Shown here in pieces: positions 8,465 to 17,444 of a DNA stretch of 64,000 bases. Each line of letters opens with the position of its first letter. Position 1 is the stretch's first letter. The position numbers were made by a program, and so were the translations under genes. The notes under the pieces are model-generated. The model made no database searches and was not told the origin of the DNA. It saw nothing but the letters and a program-made list of their open reading frames with translations. The DNA lies in assembly GCF_000341085.1 (NCBI RefSeq), contig NZ_ANBA01000020.1:124001-188000 (forward strand), given 5' to 3'. The stretch comes from Nocardiopsis ganjiahuensis DSM 45031. Its GTDB lineage: Bacteria > Actinomycetota > Actinomycetes > Streptosporangiales > Streptosporangiaceae.

Positions 8465-8650
8465 ATGCGTATCGCTGCCAAGCTCGCCCTGACCCTGTTC
8501 TTCTCCGCCAGCCTGCTCGGGTTGGGCGCCGGGGCGGCTTCCGCGGGCCCGGACGTCTACCACCAGTGTGTCCAGGAGCAGCAGTCGCTCGGCCTGCTGA
8601 ACCTCAACCTGAACCTGCTCAACCAGTGCATCGCGCAGAACAGCGGCTGA
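8465..8650 (+). CDS. Small secreted peptide with a Leu-Asn repeat
   Basis: A 61-residue protein with a clear Sec signal peptide (MRIAAKLALTLFFSASLLGLGAGAASA, cleavage expected after ASA). The mature part is only about 34 residues: GPDVYHQCVQEQQ, then LGLLNLNLNLLN, then QCIAQNSG. It has two cysteines, so one disulfide could close a loop around the alternating Leu-Asn strand. GAAGGGA precedes the ATG. In size and composition it recalls chaplin- and rodlin-like surface peptides, but I cannot place it in either family. The strong hairpin just downstream suggests a monocistronic transcript. Confidence 0.7.
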   Translation: MRIAAKLALTLFFSASLLGLGAGAASAGPDVYHQCVQEQQSLGLLNLNLNLLNQCIAQNSG

Positions 8651-8664
8651 TAGGACGGGCGACC

Positions 8665-8716
8665 CGGCCGGACGATCCGGCCGAGGGGGTTCCGGAGCGA
8701 GCTCCGGGACCCCCTC
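8665..8716 (+). terminator. Double-hairpin terminator after the secreted peptide gene
   Basis: Two adjacent stems. The first is CGGCCGGA-CGA-TCCGGCCG. The second, at 8683-8716, has arms GAGGGGGTTCCGGAG and CTCCGGGACCCCCTC with a 4-base loop: 14 Watson-Crick pairs and one G-T pair. There is no T-tract, as is common in high-GC actinobacteria. Confidence 0.75.
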
Positions 8717-8793
8717 GCGCGTTCCGGGGTGGAACCGTCATCGCAGGTCGCGGCCTGTGGCGGGGGCACGTCGGGGCACGGCGAAGCGTGTAC

Positions 8794-8799
8794 TACGCT
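8794..8799 (+). promoter_or_regulatory. -10 element, leaderless start of ctaA
   Basis: TACGCT lies 7 bases before the ATG at 8807, and no Shine-Dalgarno sequence is present. Confidence 0.4.
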
Positions 8800-8806
8800 T
8801 TGTCGT

Positions 8807-9907
8807 ATGTTTGCATCCCCGGCCTCCGCGACGACGGCCATCAACACGATCACCCCGCTCGCGGCGGACGAATTCGAGGAGATCGTCCTCCTCGGCGTCC
8901 CCCTCTGGGGCTGGCAGATCGCCCTGGCCGCCCTGGGCGTCCTGGCACTGGTCCTGCTGGCCCGTAGCATCTGGAACCCCACCCAGAAGTCGCTGCGCGC
9001 CTGGGCGCTGGGCAACATCGCCGTCAACGCCGGGATCGCCGTCACCGGGGCGACCGTCCGGGTCACCTCCTCGGGCCTGGGATGCTCCGAGTGGCCCAAG
9101 TGCACCCCGGACAGCTTCGTGCCCATCGACACCGGGCACGCCGCGCTCAACGCCGCCATCGAGTTCGGCAACCGCACCCTGACCTTCCTGGTCCTGGCGG
9201 TCGCCGTGATCACCCTCGTCGCCGTGCTGCGCTCGACCCCGCGCCGCCGTGACCTGTTCCGGCTGGCCGTGATCATCCCGTTCGGCGTCCTGGGGCAGGG
9301 CGTGGTCGGCGGTATCACCGTCTGGACCGACCTGCACCCCGCCTCGGTCGCCACCCACTTCCTGCTGTCCATGGTGATGGTCTTCATCACCGTGGCGCTG
9401 TACGTGCGCCTCCAGGAGCCCGAGGGCAAACCCCAGGTCTGCGTGGGACCCATGCTGCACGCGGTGAGCGTCGGCCTGGTCGTGGTCGGCTTCCTGCTGC
9501 TGATCGCCGGGACCGTGGTCACCGGCACCGGCCCGCACGGCGGTGACGCCGCGGCCCCGCGCTGGGACCTGGACCTGCCGGCGATCACCCGGGTGCACTC
9601 GGCGCTGGGCTGGCTCGTCCTGCTGGGCAGTGTGGCCGCCACCGCGATCGCCTTCCGCGGCGGCGCCTCCCGCATCGCGCGCACGAGCAGTGCGGCCCTG
9701 CTGGTGATCGTGGCCCTCCAGGGCGTGCTGGGCTACACGCAGTACGCGCTGGAGCTGCCCGAGGCCCTCGTCGTGCTGCACGTGCTCGGCTCCGCGCTCA
9801 CCTGGATCGCGATCTCCCGCCTGTACTTCGCCACCACACGGCTGGTGCCGCCGGAGGCGGAGCTCAGTGCGGCGGCTGACCGTGCCGGGGAACGTAGTTC
9901 CGTGTAG
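8807..9907 (+). CDS. ctaA: Heme A synthase (COX15/CtaA)
   Basis: A 366-residue integral membrane enzyme that oxidises the C8 methyl of heme O to the formyl group of heme A for cytochrome aa3 oxidase. Eight transmembrane segments are predicted. The extracytoplasmic cysteine pair CSEWPKC and the following conserved acidic/Arg motif EFGNR are visible, as are the heme-ligand histidine regions TDLHPASVATHF, ITRVHSALG and VVLHVLGSAL. The heme O synthase gene ctaB lies 15 kb away. The 3' end overlaps the convergent PrsW-type gene by 44 bases. The start is chosen from the leaderless promoter pattern; longer in-frame starts lack support. Confidence 0.93.
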   Translation: MFASPASATTAINTITPLAADEFEEIVLLGVPLWGWQIALAALGVLALVLLARSIWNPTQKSLRAWALGNIAVNAGIAVTGATVRVTSSGLGCSEWPKCTPDSFVPIDTGHAALNAAIEFGNRTLTFLVLAVAVITLVAVLRSTPRRRDLFRLAVIIPFGVLGQGVVGGITVWTDLHPASVATHFLLSMVMVFITVALYVRLQEPEGKPQVCVGPMLHAVSVGLVVVGFLLLIAGTVVTGTGPHGGDAAAPRWDLDLPAITRVHSALGWLVLLGSVAATAIAFRGGASRIARTSSAALLVIVALQGVLGYTQYALELPEALVVLHVLGSALTWIAISRLYFATTRLVPPEAELSAAADRAGERSSV

Positions 9908-11177
9908 CCCGCGGCGGCTGGGCCTGCGTCTGCTGGGCCTGTGCCTGGGCGATGACGTGGGCGAAGTCGGCTCGGCGCATGAAACCCGAGTCGGTGGGCT
10001 TCTCCGCCCAGCCGGGCGTGACCGGCTGGGGCAGGCGCCCGAGGAAGGTGTCGCGGGCCACGTGCATCAGCGCCAGGAACGAGTCCCGGCGGACCTTCCA
10101 GTCCTCGCGGTACAGGCCCGAGGCGAGCTTCTGGTGCAGGAGCGCGAGCTCGGTGGCGGCCAGCTGGTAGTCCTTCATCGCCGCGCGGCCCTTCGTGCCC
10201 GCGTTGCGTGAGGCCCACTCACGGGCCTGGCGCCTGGCCGTCATCGAGCTGAGCATGGTGATGTCGGTCGGGGTGACCAGGCCCGTGGACACGTAGGGCG
10301 GCAGGTAGCAGTCGATGGCGGCGACCTGGCTGCGGCGGTCGCGGGCGGCGATCACGAGGATGCCGAGCAGTACCACGAACAGCACCAGGTAGGCGATCCC
10401 CAGGCCGGTCCAGCCGAAGTAGGTCGACCCGTTCCACATGCCGTGCAGGAGGACCGCCGTCACCCACCCGGCGAACGGCGCCAGGAAACGGAACGCTCCG
10501 GCGCGCATGGCGGCGTAGGCCACGCCGATACCGATCATCGCGGTGTAGATCGGGTGCCCGAACGGGGCGATGAGGCCGCGGATGGCGAAGGTCGCGACGA
10601 GGGTGCCGTCGAAGAAGGCGCTGAGGAAGTAGAGGACGTTCTCGGTGAAGGCGAACCCCGTCGCCACCATCCCCGCGTAGACCACGCCGTCCGTGAAGGT
10701 GTCGATCTCGTTGCGGCGCCGCCACAGCAGGATGAGCAGGACCACGCCCTTGGCGCTCTCCTCCACGACGGGTGCCACCAGCGACGTGCTGAGGAACTCG
10801 GCCACGCCCTCACCGAACACCGGTGTGGTCAGGTAGGTCAGACCCCAGCTGTTGAGCAGGAACGACGCGACGACGGCCACACCGGCTCCCCACATGAAGG
10901 CGAAGAACAGCACCCAGCCCGGTTCCGGTTCGAGCCGGTCGAGCATGAGGATGAGCGGTACGAGGATGGTGACCGGGATGATCGCGGTGACCACGCTGAC
11001 GAAGAACCCCGTCGCTCCGTCGATCCCCGCCGCGGCTCCCCCGGCCATCGCCAACAACCACAGGTACCCGAGCATCCCGACCATGCACACCACACTGACG
11101 GTGGTGCCCAGGATGAGGGTCATGGAGTAACGGGAGCGGCGTCCCTGGAGGATCGCCTTGCTGTCGAGTCGGGGCAT
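9864..11177 (-). CDS. PrsW-family intramembrane metalloprotease
   Basis: A 437-residue membrane protein with about eight to nine helices followed by a cytosolic tail of about 150 residues rich in Arg, Ala and Gln. The PrsW signature motifs are all visible: EESAK, FTENVLYF and HPIYTAMIG, which supply the putative zinc ligands and catalytic glutamate. PrsW in Bacillus cleaves the anti-sigma factor RsiW; the substrate here is unknown. ATG is preferred to a GTG two codons upstream because TACGAT lies 8 bases before it. Confidence 0.88.
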   Translation of the reverse strand: MPRLDSKAILQGRRSRYSMTLILGTTVSVVCMVGMLGYLWLLAMAGGAAAGIDGATGFFVSVVTAIIPVTILVPLILMLDRLEPEPGWVLFFAFMWGAGVAVVASFLLNSWGLTYLTTPVFGEGVAEFLSTSLVAPVVEESAKGVVLLILLWRRRNEIDTFTDGVVYAGMVATGFAFTENVLYFLSAFFDGTLVATFAIRGLIAPFGHPIYTAMIGIGVAYAAMRAGAFRFLAPFAGWVTAVLLHGMWNGSTYFGWTGLGIAYLVLFVVLLGILVIAARDRRSQVAAIDCYLPPYVSTGLVTPTDITMLSSMTARRQAREWASRNAGTKGRAAMKDYQLAATELALLHQKLASGLYREDWKVRRDSFLALMHVARDTFLGRLPQPVTPGWAEKPTDSGFMRRADFAHVIAQAQAQQTQAQPPRATRNYVPRHGQPPH

Positions 11178-11185
11178 GAGCACAG

Positions 11186-11191
11186 ATCGTA
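11186..11191 (-). promoter_or_regulatory. -10 element, leaderless start of the PrsW gene
   Basis: On the minus strand TACGAT precedes the ATG by 8 bases with no ribosome binding site. Confidence 0.45.
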
Positions 11192-11326
11192 GCGGGTCAG
11201 CCGGTGTCCGGGGAGACGGGGCGGGGTCGCCCGGACGACGCGCGGGGCCGCCGCTGTCTCCGCGCCCCGAACGGCCCGGGTACGACAGAATCGGACCCGC
11301 AGCACGACACGGAGGAAGGCCACATC

Positions 11327-11746
11327 ATGGACCCGAACACGACCGCCGAGAGCACCGGAGACTCACCCTGGATCCTGGCGCTGCGCGTCGCGGTGGGGCT
11401 GAGCCTGGCCGCGCTCCTGTGGGAGTTCGTCACGGCGGGGCAGCTGATCACGTTCAACACGGACGCTCTGCCGCTGCACTACGGCGGAGCCTTCGCCGTG
11501 CACGTGACCACCGGACTGCAGCTGGTCGCCGCACTCCTCGTCCGGTTCCTGCCGAGGGCCGGTTCGCGTGGCGGCCCCCGGCACGACCGGCTGGTGGCGG
11601 TGGTGAGCCTGCTGGCTTTCGCGGTCGGCTTCCCCCAGGCCGCCCTGGGCACCTACGGCCCGCTCCAGGCGCACGTGCCCCTGGCGATGCTGCTGGTGGC
11701 GCTGGTCGTGTGGTCGGCGGCCCTGGTCTGGCGCCGCCGGCCCTAG
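11327..11746 (+). CDS. Small membrane protein, function unknown
   Basis: A 139-residue protein with about four hydrophobic segments (ILALRVAVGLSLAALLWEFVTAG, AVHVTTGLQLVAALLVRFL, LVAVVSLLAFAVGFPQAAL, VPLAMLLVALVVWSAALVW). The ATG is fixed by a strong GGAGGAAGG ribosome binding site; earlier in-frame starts have none. I do not recognise the family. His and Trp residues in the second and fourth helices are suggestive of a redox or heme protein, but this is weak. Confidence 0.7.
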   Translation: MDPNTTAESTGDSPWILALRVAVGLSLAALLWEFVTAGQLITFNTDALPLHYGGAFAVHVTTGLQLVAALLVRFLPRAGSRGGPRHDRLVAVVSLLAFAVGFPQAALGTYGPLQAHVPLAMLLVALVVWSAALVWRRRP

Positions 11747-11785
11747 CCGGGGCCGCTTGCCGGGGCCGGCCCGGGCGGGCCCCGG

Positions 11786-13717
11786 TCAGAAGGGATCCTC
11801 CCAGGCCAGGGCGTTGAGGTGGGCCCGGACGGAGGCCGCGTAGGTGACGGCGGCCAGCCAGGCGGCGGCCAGGGCGTCGGGCGGGGGCGGCACCGACTCA
11901 CCGGTCGCGGTGCGCACGCGCTCCCGTCCCGCCGCGCCCACCCCGGCCAGGAGTTCCGCGCCGGTGGGCAGGTGGTGGCTGCGCAGCCGGCCGGCCAGGG
12001 TCCCGGCCGAGGGGACCGCCTCCCGGCCGGCTTCGGCCACCCGTGCCAGGGCCCGCTCGAGACCGTTCAGCCCGGTGTCGGGACCGGGCCGCTTCCCGCT
12101 CCGTGCCACGGCGTCGCCCGCCTGGTGGCGGCCGGTCTCCTGGGAACGGACCGCCCCCGGTGAGGGCAGGGTGTCCAGGGACAGGTTCGCCCGGCCCTTC
12201 AGGGGTTCGGGCAGCGCCGGACCGCCGCGGAGCTCGACAGTGAGCGGTACGAGGGTTCCCGGACGTTCGGGGAGCAGACGGGCGACCGTGCGCACGCGGG
12301 TCCCCTCGCTGCGGGCCAGCAGGGCGAGGTTGTGGGCGCGGTGTGTGTCCTGGGCGCCTCCCGCGGCCAGGCGCAGGACCCGGCCGGTGCTCGTCTCGGC
12401 GACCGCGACCCCTTCGGTGCCGACAGCGGGGCCGATGACCGTGAGCTCGACGAAGACCAGGTCGGAGCCGGTGCGCCGGGCAGGGGCGGTCTGCGCGGCC
12501 AGTGCCGAGGAGATCTGCTCCCCGACCGGTCGGTTCCAGAGGGAGGCCACAGGGCCGGCGTCCCAGGGTGTGCTGTCGGTACCGGCGGCCGTGGTGGCCG
12601 CGCCGCTGCCGAGCCTGCCGTCCGCGCTGGCCCGGACCCGCTGGGCGATCAGACCGGATCGGCCCAGCTCGTGGTGGGACCGGGAGGTTCCGCCGAAGTT
12701 CACCCGGGCGGCATAGGCCTGGTCCGCACGGGCGCCCTCACCCGGAACGACGTCGCCGACGCTCCAGAACGACGGACCGCCGTCCCCGTCGAAGGACACC
12801 AGGTGGGTGACGACCCCTGCGTGCCCGGAGGCGGTGACGACCCGTTCGGTGCCCAGGCCGTACAGGCGCAGGGAGCCGATCTCGGTGTAGGAGCGGCGGC
12901 CGACCCCGACGTCGGCGAGGGTCGGGGCGGGCCGGGCCCCGTCGGGTCCGCCGCCCAACCGCCGGGAGACGTCCAGCAGAGCGGTCAGTGCCGCGGTGTA
13001 CTCGCCGAGGGCGAAGTGGTGGGTGTCGTGGTCGCGGGGACCGGCTGCCACGGTGGCGCAGGCCGCTGCGAGGCGGGGCAGACGGGCGGTACGGGCCAGG
13101 GCCGAGGCCCGGAGGAGGTCGGAGCGGTGGGCGGCCCCCGCCCGGACCCCGGAGGCGAGCACGCGGGCCCCCGCCGACCAGGCGGCACGGGCGGCGGTGC
13201 GGGCGGCGTCGTCGATCTCCACGGGTGCGCTGAGGGGGTCGGGGCGCACGGCGGAGGGTTTCGGCGAGGTCCCGGGGTTCGCTGAGGCGGGCGGGGGCGT
13301 TGTGGCGCCTGGGTTCGCAGGGACGCCTGGAGTGGTCGGGCCTGGGTCCTGCGGGGTCGCGGGTGAGTCGGATGGAGGGTCGGTGGGGGCCGGGGCACCG
13401 GAGGTGCCCGGTTCCGTGAGCGCGGGACCGGGATCGGCGCCGAGGGGGTCCAGCAGACTCACCGCCGCCAGCAGGTGCAGGCAGCGGGGGCCGAGCAGGC
13501 AGGTGCACGCCACCTGTCCGGGTTCGGTGAGCTCGGGCGCGGCCAGGGTGACGGTCTCGGTGCCCGCGAGCACGGTCCAGCCCTCGGCGGTGGCGGTCCA
13601 TTCCCAGTCGTCGGCGGTGCGGGGCGCGGCGTCGAGCTTGCGGCGGACCCGTGAGGGCGCGGCGTCCAGGAGCTCGGCGAGCAGGTCGGGGGCGACGCGG
13701 GGGCGCTGGTCGGTCAT
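11786..13717 (-). CDS. SWIM zinc-finger protein (YehQ-like), last gene of the MoxR cluster
   Basis: A 643-residue protein. The SWIM motif CTCLLGPRCLH is at residues 71-81 with ligands C71, C73, C79 and H81 (CxCx5CxH). A Pro/Thr/Ser-rich low-complexity linker of about 80 residues follows, then a long alpha/beta region without a recognised fold. SWIM domains bind DNA or proteins. Its ATG overlaps the stop of the upstream gene in an ATGA, so it is co-translated with the VWA fusion protein. E. coli YehQ, also a SWIM protein, occupies the equivalent place in the yeh cluster. Function unknown. Confidence 0.8.
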   Translation of the reverse strand: MTDQRPRVAPDLLAELLDAAPSRVRRKLDAAPRTADDWEWTATAEGWTVLAGTETVTLAAPELTEPGQVACTCLLGPRCLHLLAAVSLLDPLGADPGPALTEPGTSGAPAPTDPPSDSPATPQDPGPTTPGVPANPGATTPPPASANPGTSPKPSAVRPDPLSAPVEIDDAARTAARAAWSAGARVLASGVRAGAAHRSDLLRASALARTARLPRLAAACATVAAGPRDHDTHHFALGEYTAALTALLDVSRRLGGGPDGARPAPTLADVGVGRRSYTEIGSLRLYGLGTERVVTASGHAGVVTHLVSFDGDGGPSFWSVGDVVPGEGARADQAYAARVNFGGTSRSHHELGRSGLIAQRVRASADGRLGSGAATTAAGTDSTPWDAGPVASLWNRPVGEQISSALAAQTAPARRTGSDLVFVELTVIGPAVGTEGVAVAETSTGRVLRLAAGGAQDTHRAHNLALLARSEGTRVRTVARLLPERPGTLVPLTVELRGGPALPEPLKGRANLSLDTLPSPGAVRSQETGRHQAGDAVARSGKRPGPDTGLNGLERALARVAEAGREAVPSAGTLAGRLRSHHLPTGAELLAGVGAAGRERVRTATGESVPPPPDALAAAWLAAVTYAASVRAHLNALAWEDPF

Positions 13718-16700
13718 CCTCGCACCTTCTCCCCGATCCACGAGGCCAGTTCCTCCGGGCTCAGCGAGGCGACCGGCATGCCCGCGTCGACGAACCTGGC
13801 GGCGATGGCCTGGTTGCACACCGCGGCTCCGGTGCTGTCCAGGGCGGCCAGACCGAGCAGGTGGGCGCCGCTGGCGGCGAGGGCGCGGACCTCCCCGAGT
13901 GTCCGGGAGAGACTGCCGCCCTCCTCGAAGTCGGTGATGAGGGCGACGATGGTACGGCTGGGCACCCGGACGCGGTCGCGGGTGTGGGCCAGCCCGGCAC
14001 CGATGTCGGTTCCTCCGCCCACGGAGACCTCCAGAAGCAGGGAAAGGGGGTCGTGGACCCGGTCGGTGAGGTCGACGACCTCGGTGGAGAAGGCGGTCAG
14101 GGACACGCTCAGCGCGGGCAGGCCGTGCAGGACGGCCGCGACGAGCGCGGCGTGGATGGTGGAGCGCTCCATCGAACCCGACACGTCCACCACGATGTGC
14201 ACGTGCCAGTCGGCGCTGCGTCGGGCCCGTGTCCTGAACACGGGGGTCTCCGGGACGAGGAGGGGGCCCTCCGGCCCGGGGCGCACGGTGCGCAGGTTGG
14301 CGCGGACGGTCCGCCCGAGGTCCAGCCGTCCGCCACGCCTGCGGGTGGGACGGGGAACGGACAGGCCGTTCAGCGCCGGGCGCAGACGCCGGGCCAGCTG
14401 GGCCACGAGCTGCTCGGTGAGCCGCGCGACGATCGGGCGGAGCTTGGCCAGGCGGGCCTCGGGGAGTGCGCCGGCCAGGGAGAGCACGTGTTCGAGCAGG
14501 TCGACGGAGGCCGTCACCCGTTCGGGGTCGAGGTGGTCCAGTACGTCGGTGCGGCCGCGTTCGGCGGCCCGGCCCAGGACCTCCTCCCGAACGGTGGCGC
14601 CGAACAGGGCCTGGAGTTCCTCAGGCCAGTCGCGAACGGCGGGTTCGGGGCGTTCGCTGCCGCCTCGCGCGGCCCCGCCGGGCCGGTGGGAGCCCTCGCC
14701 GTGCCCGTGTCCGTAGAGCTGGTCCAGGGCGGTGGCCGCCCGGCGTGCGGTGCGGTCGTCCTCTCGGGGCGGGCTGCCCAGAACCAGCCGCCAGCGGTCC
14801 GCCGCTCCGATGCCCGAAGCGGTGGCGGGGAGCTCCGCTCCGGAGGCGGGCACGGCTGACTTCGGAGTGCTGGAGGAGGCTGCTGTGGTGCTGGAGGCTG
14901 AGGGGGCGGGAGAGGTGGGTTCCGCTGCGGATTCTTCTGGAATCGGGCCTGTGGACAACCGCTCGGCCGGGGGTCGGTCCGGGGAGACTGGAGAAGGCGG
15001 GAGCCCTGGGAGGGTGGGGGTTCCGGTGCCGGTGTCGGTCGAGGCGGGCAGGTCCGCGGAGGTGTCGGTGAACGTGGTGGTGGGGATCTTGGTCTGTTGG
15101 AGGGCGTGGGGCAGGAGGCTCTCCACGGCGGCACGGGCGCGGGTGTCGGCCGCCGCCAGAGCGGCGGCCAGGGCGGGGCTGACCGCCAGCTCGGTGTCCA
15201 GGTCGCCGAACCGGTCGACGACCGATTCGAGGAAGCGGGCGCGGGCGGCGGTGGACAGCGAGTCGAAGCCCTCGCGCAGAGCGGGCAGGCGGTGCAGGAA
15301 CCCGGTGTCGGTCCAGGACTCCACGCGTTCGGTGAGGGTGTCCAGGACCTCGGGGTCGGCCTCCAGCACCGGTCCCGCCACGACCAGGGCACCGGTCAGG
15401 CGGCGGGCGAGCGCGGTTCCGTCGGAGGCGTCGTCGGCCCAGCCGGCCAGGCGGGCGGCCAGGCGGGCGGGCGGCAGGTGCCCGAGCAGGGTGAGCGCGG
15501 CGGCCGCGGCGCCCTGGGCGAGCGGGCCGCCCCGGTCCGCGAGTCCGCCCAGGTGCCACAGGAGCCGGGAGGAGCCCACCGCGCCGGGGAGTGCGGCCTG
15601 GTCCTGCACGAGACGCACCACACGCAGCAGGGCGGCGGCGTCGGCCGGGTCCGTACTGCCCGCCGTGCCGGGCACGGAGGCGACGGCGGCCTCGGCCAGA
15701 CGCACGCGCAGCCGGGCCAGGGACTCGGGGGCGTGGGGCATCCCCGGGACGCGTCCGGCGACGATCCGTTGGAGCCGGTCGTGCAGGGCGACGGCCTCGG
15801 CCAGACCGGTCCGGGGCAGGACCTCCTCGGCCACGCGGCGGCCCAGTTCCGCCACCAGGTCGGGCAGAGCGCACTCCGCGGCCAGGGTGAGCAGCTGCCC
15901 GGCCGGGCCGGGGGCGAGGTCGCCGCCGTCGGAGTCGGCCTCGCGGACCCGGGCGGCGAGCCTGCCCCGGGCGGCCTGCTCCAGGGTGGCGCCGTAGCAG
16001 GAGGCCAGCTCCAGAGTGGCGTCGGTGCCGGAGGACCAGTGCGCCTCCCACCGGCGGCCCAGGGTCTCTCCGTCGGTGGTGGGGCCGCCCTCGACCGGTT
16101 CGGCGTAGACGATGCCCGCCGCGCCCATGCGGTGCAGGGCGACGTGGCGGTCGCGATCGGTCCGGGTCCGGTGCGGATCCAGGCGCAGGTCCGTGCGGCC
16201 CGAGCCGGGGCCGGGGAGGGAGAGCTGTTCGCGGAGGTCGGCGACGTGCGCGGTCAGACCGCTGACCGGGGCCTGCGGGGCCGGTCGGCCGCGCCGGGAC
16301 CCGACCAGGACGTGCTGGGCGGCGCGGGCCAGGGCCCTGCCCCGGCCCAACGGCTCTCCCTGGGCCATGGCGCTGGAGAGCCCCTCGACCAGCTCCCGCC
16401 GGCCGGGCGCGGGCAGGTCCCGCAGGGCGGCCAGGTCGCGGGCCATCCGGTGGGCGGCCGCGGTGTCGGGCAGGCCGCTGACGTGTCCGTGGGAGCGCAG
16501 GTGCGCACCCACGGCGGCCAGGCGGCGGACGCAGGCGCGTTCCACCCGTTCCGGGTCGGCCCCGGCCTCGTAGACGTCCTGCTGCCACTCGGGGTCGCGG
16601 ATCCCCGCCGGGTAGCCGGAGCGGGAGTCGAGCAGGGCGAAGGTGTACGGGATCAGCGCGGTGACCGGGTCCGGGCCGGTGGCGTCGGTCGGGAGGGAGG

Positions 16701-17439
16701 TGGGAACGGGGGTGTCGGCAGGGGGTGTGTGGCCGGGCAGGAGCGCCGCGGCGTGGAAGGAGCCGATGACGGCGACGGGGCGGCGTGCGCCGGTCCGCTC
16801 GAGCTGAGCGCGCATCCAGGCCTCCCGGGCGAGGTCGCTCGGACTCGGTGGTCCGGCGGCGCGGTGCGCCCAGCCCAGGGCGAGGGCCGCGCGGCGGACC
16901 TGTTCGGGTTCGGCGCCGTAGGAGCGGGCCTCGACGAGGCGGTCCCACAGCTCCTCGCCGTCGGGGACGTCGGCGGCGCGCAGCAGGGCGCCGTGCAGGC
17001 CCGGGGCGCTCGCTGAGGCGTCGGACGGCGAGGGATCCGGGTGCGGGGCGGTCGGCCGGGCCCGCTGGGCGACGGGGAGGTCGATGGCCTGGACGGGAAC
17101 GCCGTGGGTGCGCGCCCAGCGCAGGGCGGCCAGCTCGGGGGAGAAGTCGGCGAAGGGGTAGAAGGAGTGTTCGCTGTCGGTGCCCAGGACCAGGGCGACG
17201 GGAGCGACCGTGTCCGCGTGGCCGAGCCACTCCAGCCACGGAGCGGCCTCGGCGGGGAGTTCCACCAGCACGGCGTCCGGGTCCGCCGCCGCCAGGAGGG
17301 AGGGCATCGCGGCGGCCAGCACCGGTGAGTGGTGGCGGACCCCGATCAGGTGGGGACGGGCGCAGGCGGCCAGTTCCTCGACCGCGGAGGCGGGGGCGAG
17401 CCCCTCCCCGGGAGGGAGCGCTGCGGTTTCGGCTGTCAC
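13714..17439 (-). CDS. DUF5682-VWA fusion protein (YehM and YehP in one chain)
   Basis: About 1241 residues. The N-terminal part opens with LIGVRHHSPVLAAAM and DAVLVELPAEA, the TraB/TIKI-like start typical of DUF5682, and continues for about 800 residues. A low-complexity Thr/Pro/Ser linker of roughly 110 residues follows. The C-terminal 167 residues are a von Willebrand A domain with an intact MIDAS: DVSGSM, the TAFST region, VGGGTDIG and ITDFEEGG. In E. coli and many actinobacteria these are two separate proteins. The start is GTG with GGGGGAG eight bases upstream; another GTG nine bases earlier overlaps the MoxR stop as GTGA and is possible. VWA-MoxR pairs act as ATP-driven chaperones for metal or cofactor insertion or complex assembly. 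Confidence 0.8.
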   Translation of the reverse strand: MTAETAALPPGEGLAPASAVEELAACARPHLIGVRHHSPVLAAAMPSLLAAADPDAVLVELPAEAAPWLEWLGHADTVAPVALVLGTDSEHSFYPFADFSPELAALRWARTHGVPVQAIDLPVAQRARPTAPHPDPSPSDASASAPGLHGALLRAADVPDGEELWDRLVEARSYGAEPEQVRRAALALGWAHRAAGPPSPSDLAREAWMRAQLERTGARRPVAVIGSFHAAALLPGHTPPADTPVPTSLPTDATGPDPVTALIPYTFALLDSRSGYPAGIRDPEWQQDVYEAGADPERVERACVRRLAAVGAHLRSHGHVSGLPDTAAAHRMARDLAALRDLPAPGRRELVEGLSSAMAQGEPLGRGRALARAAQHVLVGSRRGRPAPQAPVSGLTAHVADLREQLSLPGPGSGRTDLRLDPHRTRTDRDRHVALHRMGAAGIVYAEPVEGGPTTDGETLGRRWEAHWSSGTDATLELASCYGATLEQAARGRLAARVREADSDGGDLAPGPAGQLLTLAAECALPDLVAELGRRVAEEVLPRTGLAEAVALHDRLQRIVAGRVPGMPHAPESLARLRVRLAEAAVASVPGTAGSTDPADAAALLRVVRLVQDQAALPGAVGSSRLLWHLGGLADRGGPLAQGAAAAALTLLGHLPPARLAARLAGWADDASDGTALARRLTGALVVAGPVLEADPEVLDTLTERVESWTDTGFLHRLPALREGFDSLSTAARARFLESVVDRFGDLDTELAVSPALAAALAAADTRARAAVESLLPHALQQTKIPTTTFTDTSADLPASTDTGTGTPTLPGLPPSPVSPDRPPAERLSTGPIPEESAAEPTSPAPSASSTTAASSSTPKSAVPASGAELPATASGIGAADRWRLVLGSPPREDDRTARRAATALDQLYGHGHGEGSHRPGGAARGGSERPEPAVRDWPEELQALFGATVREEVLGRAAERGRTDVLDHLDPERVTASVDLLEHVLSLAGALPEARLAKLRPIVARLTEQLVAQLARRLRPALNGLSVPRPTRRRGGRLDLGRTVRANLRTVRPGPEGPLLVPETPVFRTRARRSADWHVHIVVDVSGSMERSTIHAALVAAVLHGLPALSVSLTAFSTEVVDLTDRVHDPLSLLLEVSVGGGTDIGAGLAHTRDRVRVPSRTIVALITDFEEGGSLSRTLGEVRALAASGAHLLGLAALDSTGAAVCNQAIAARFVDAGMPVASLSPEELASWIGEKVRG

Positions 17440-17444
17440 CGGGC

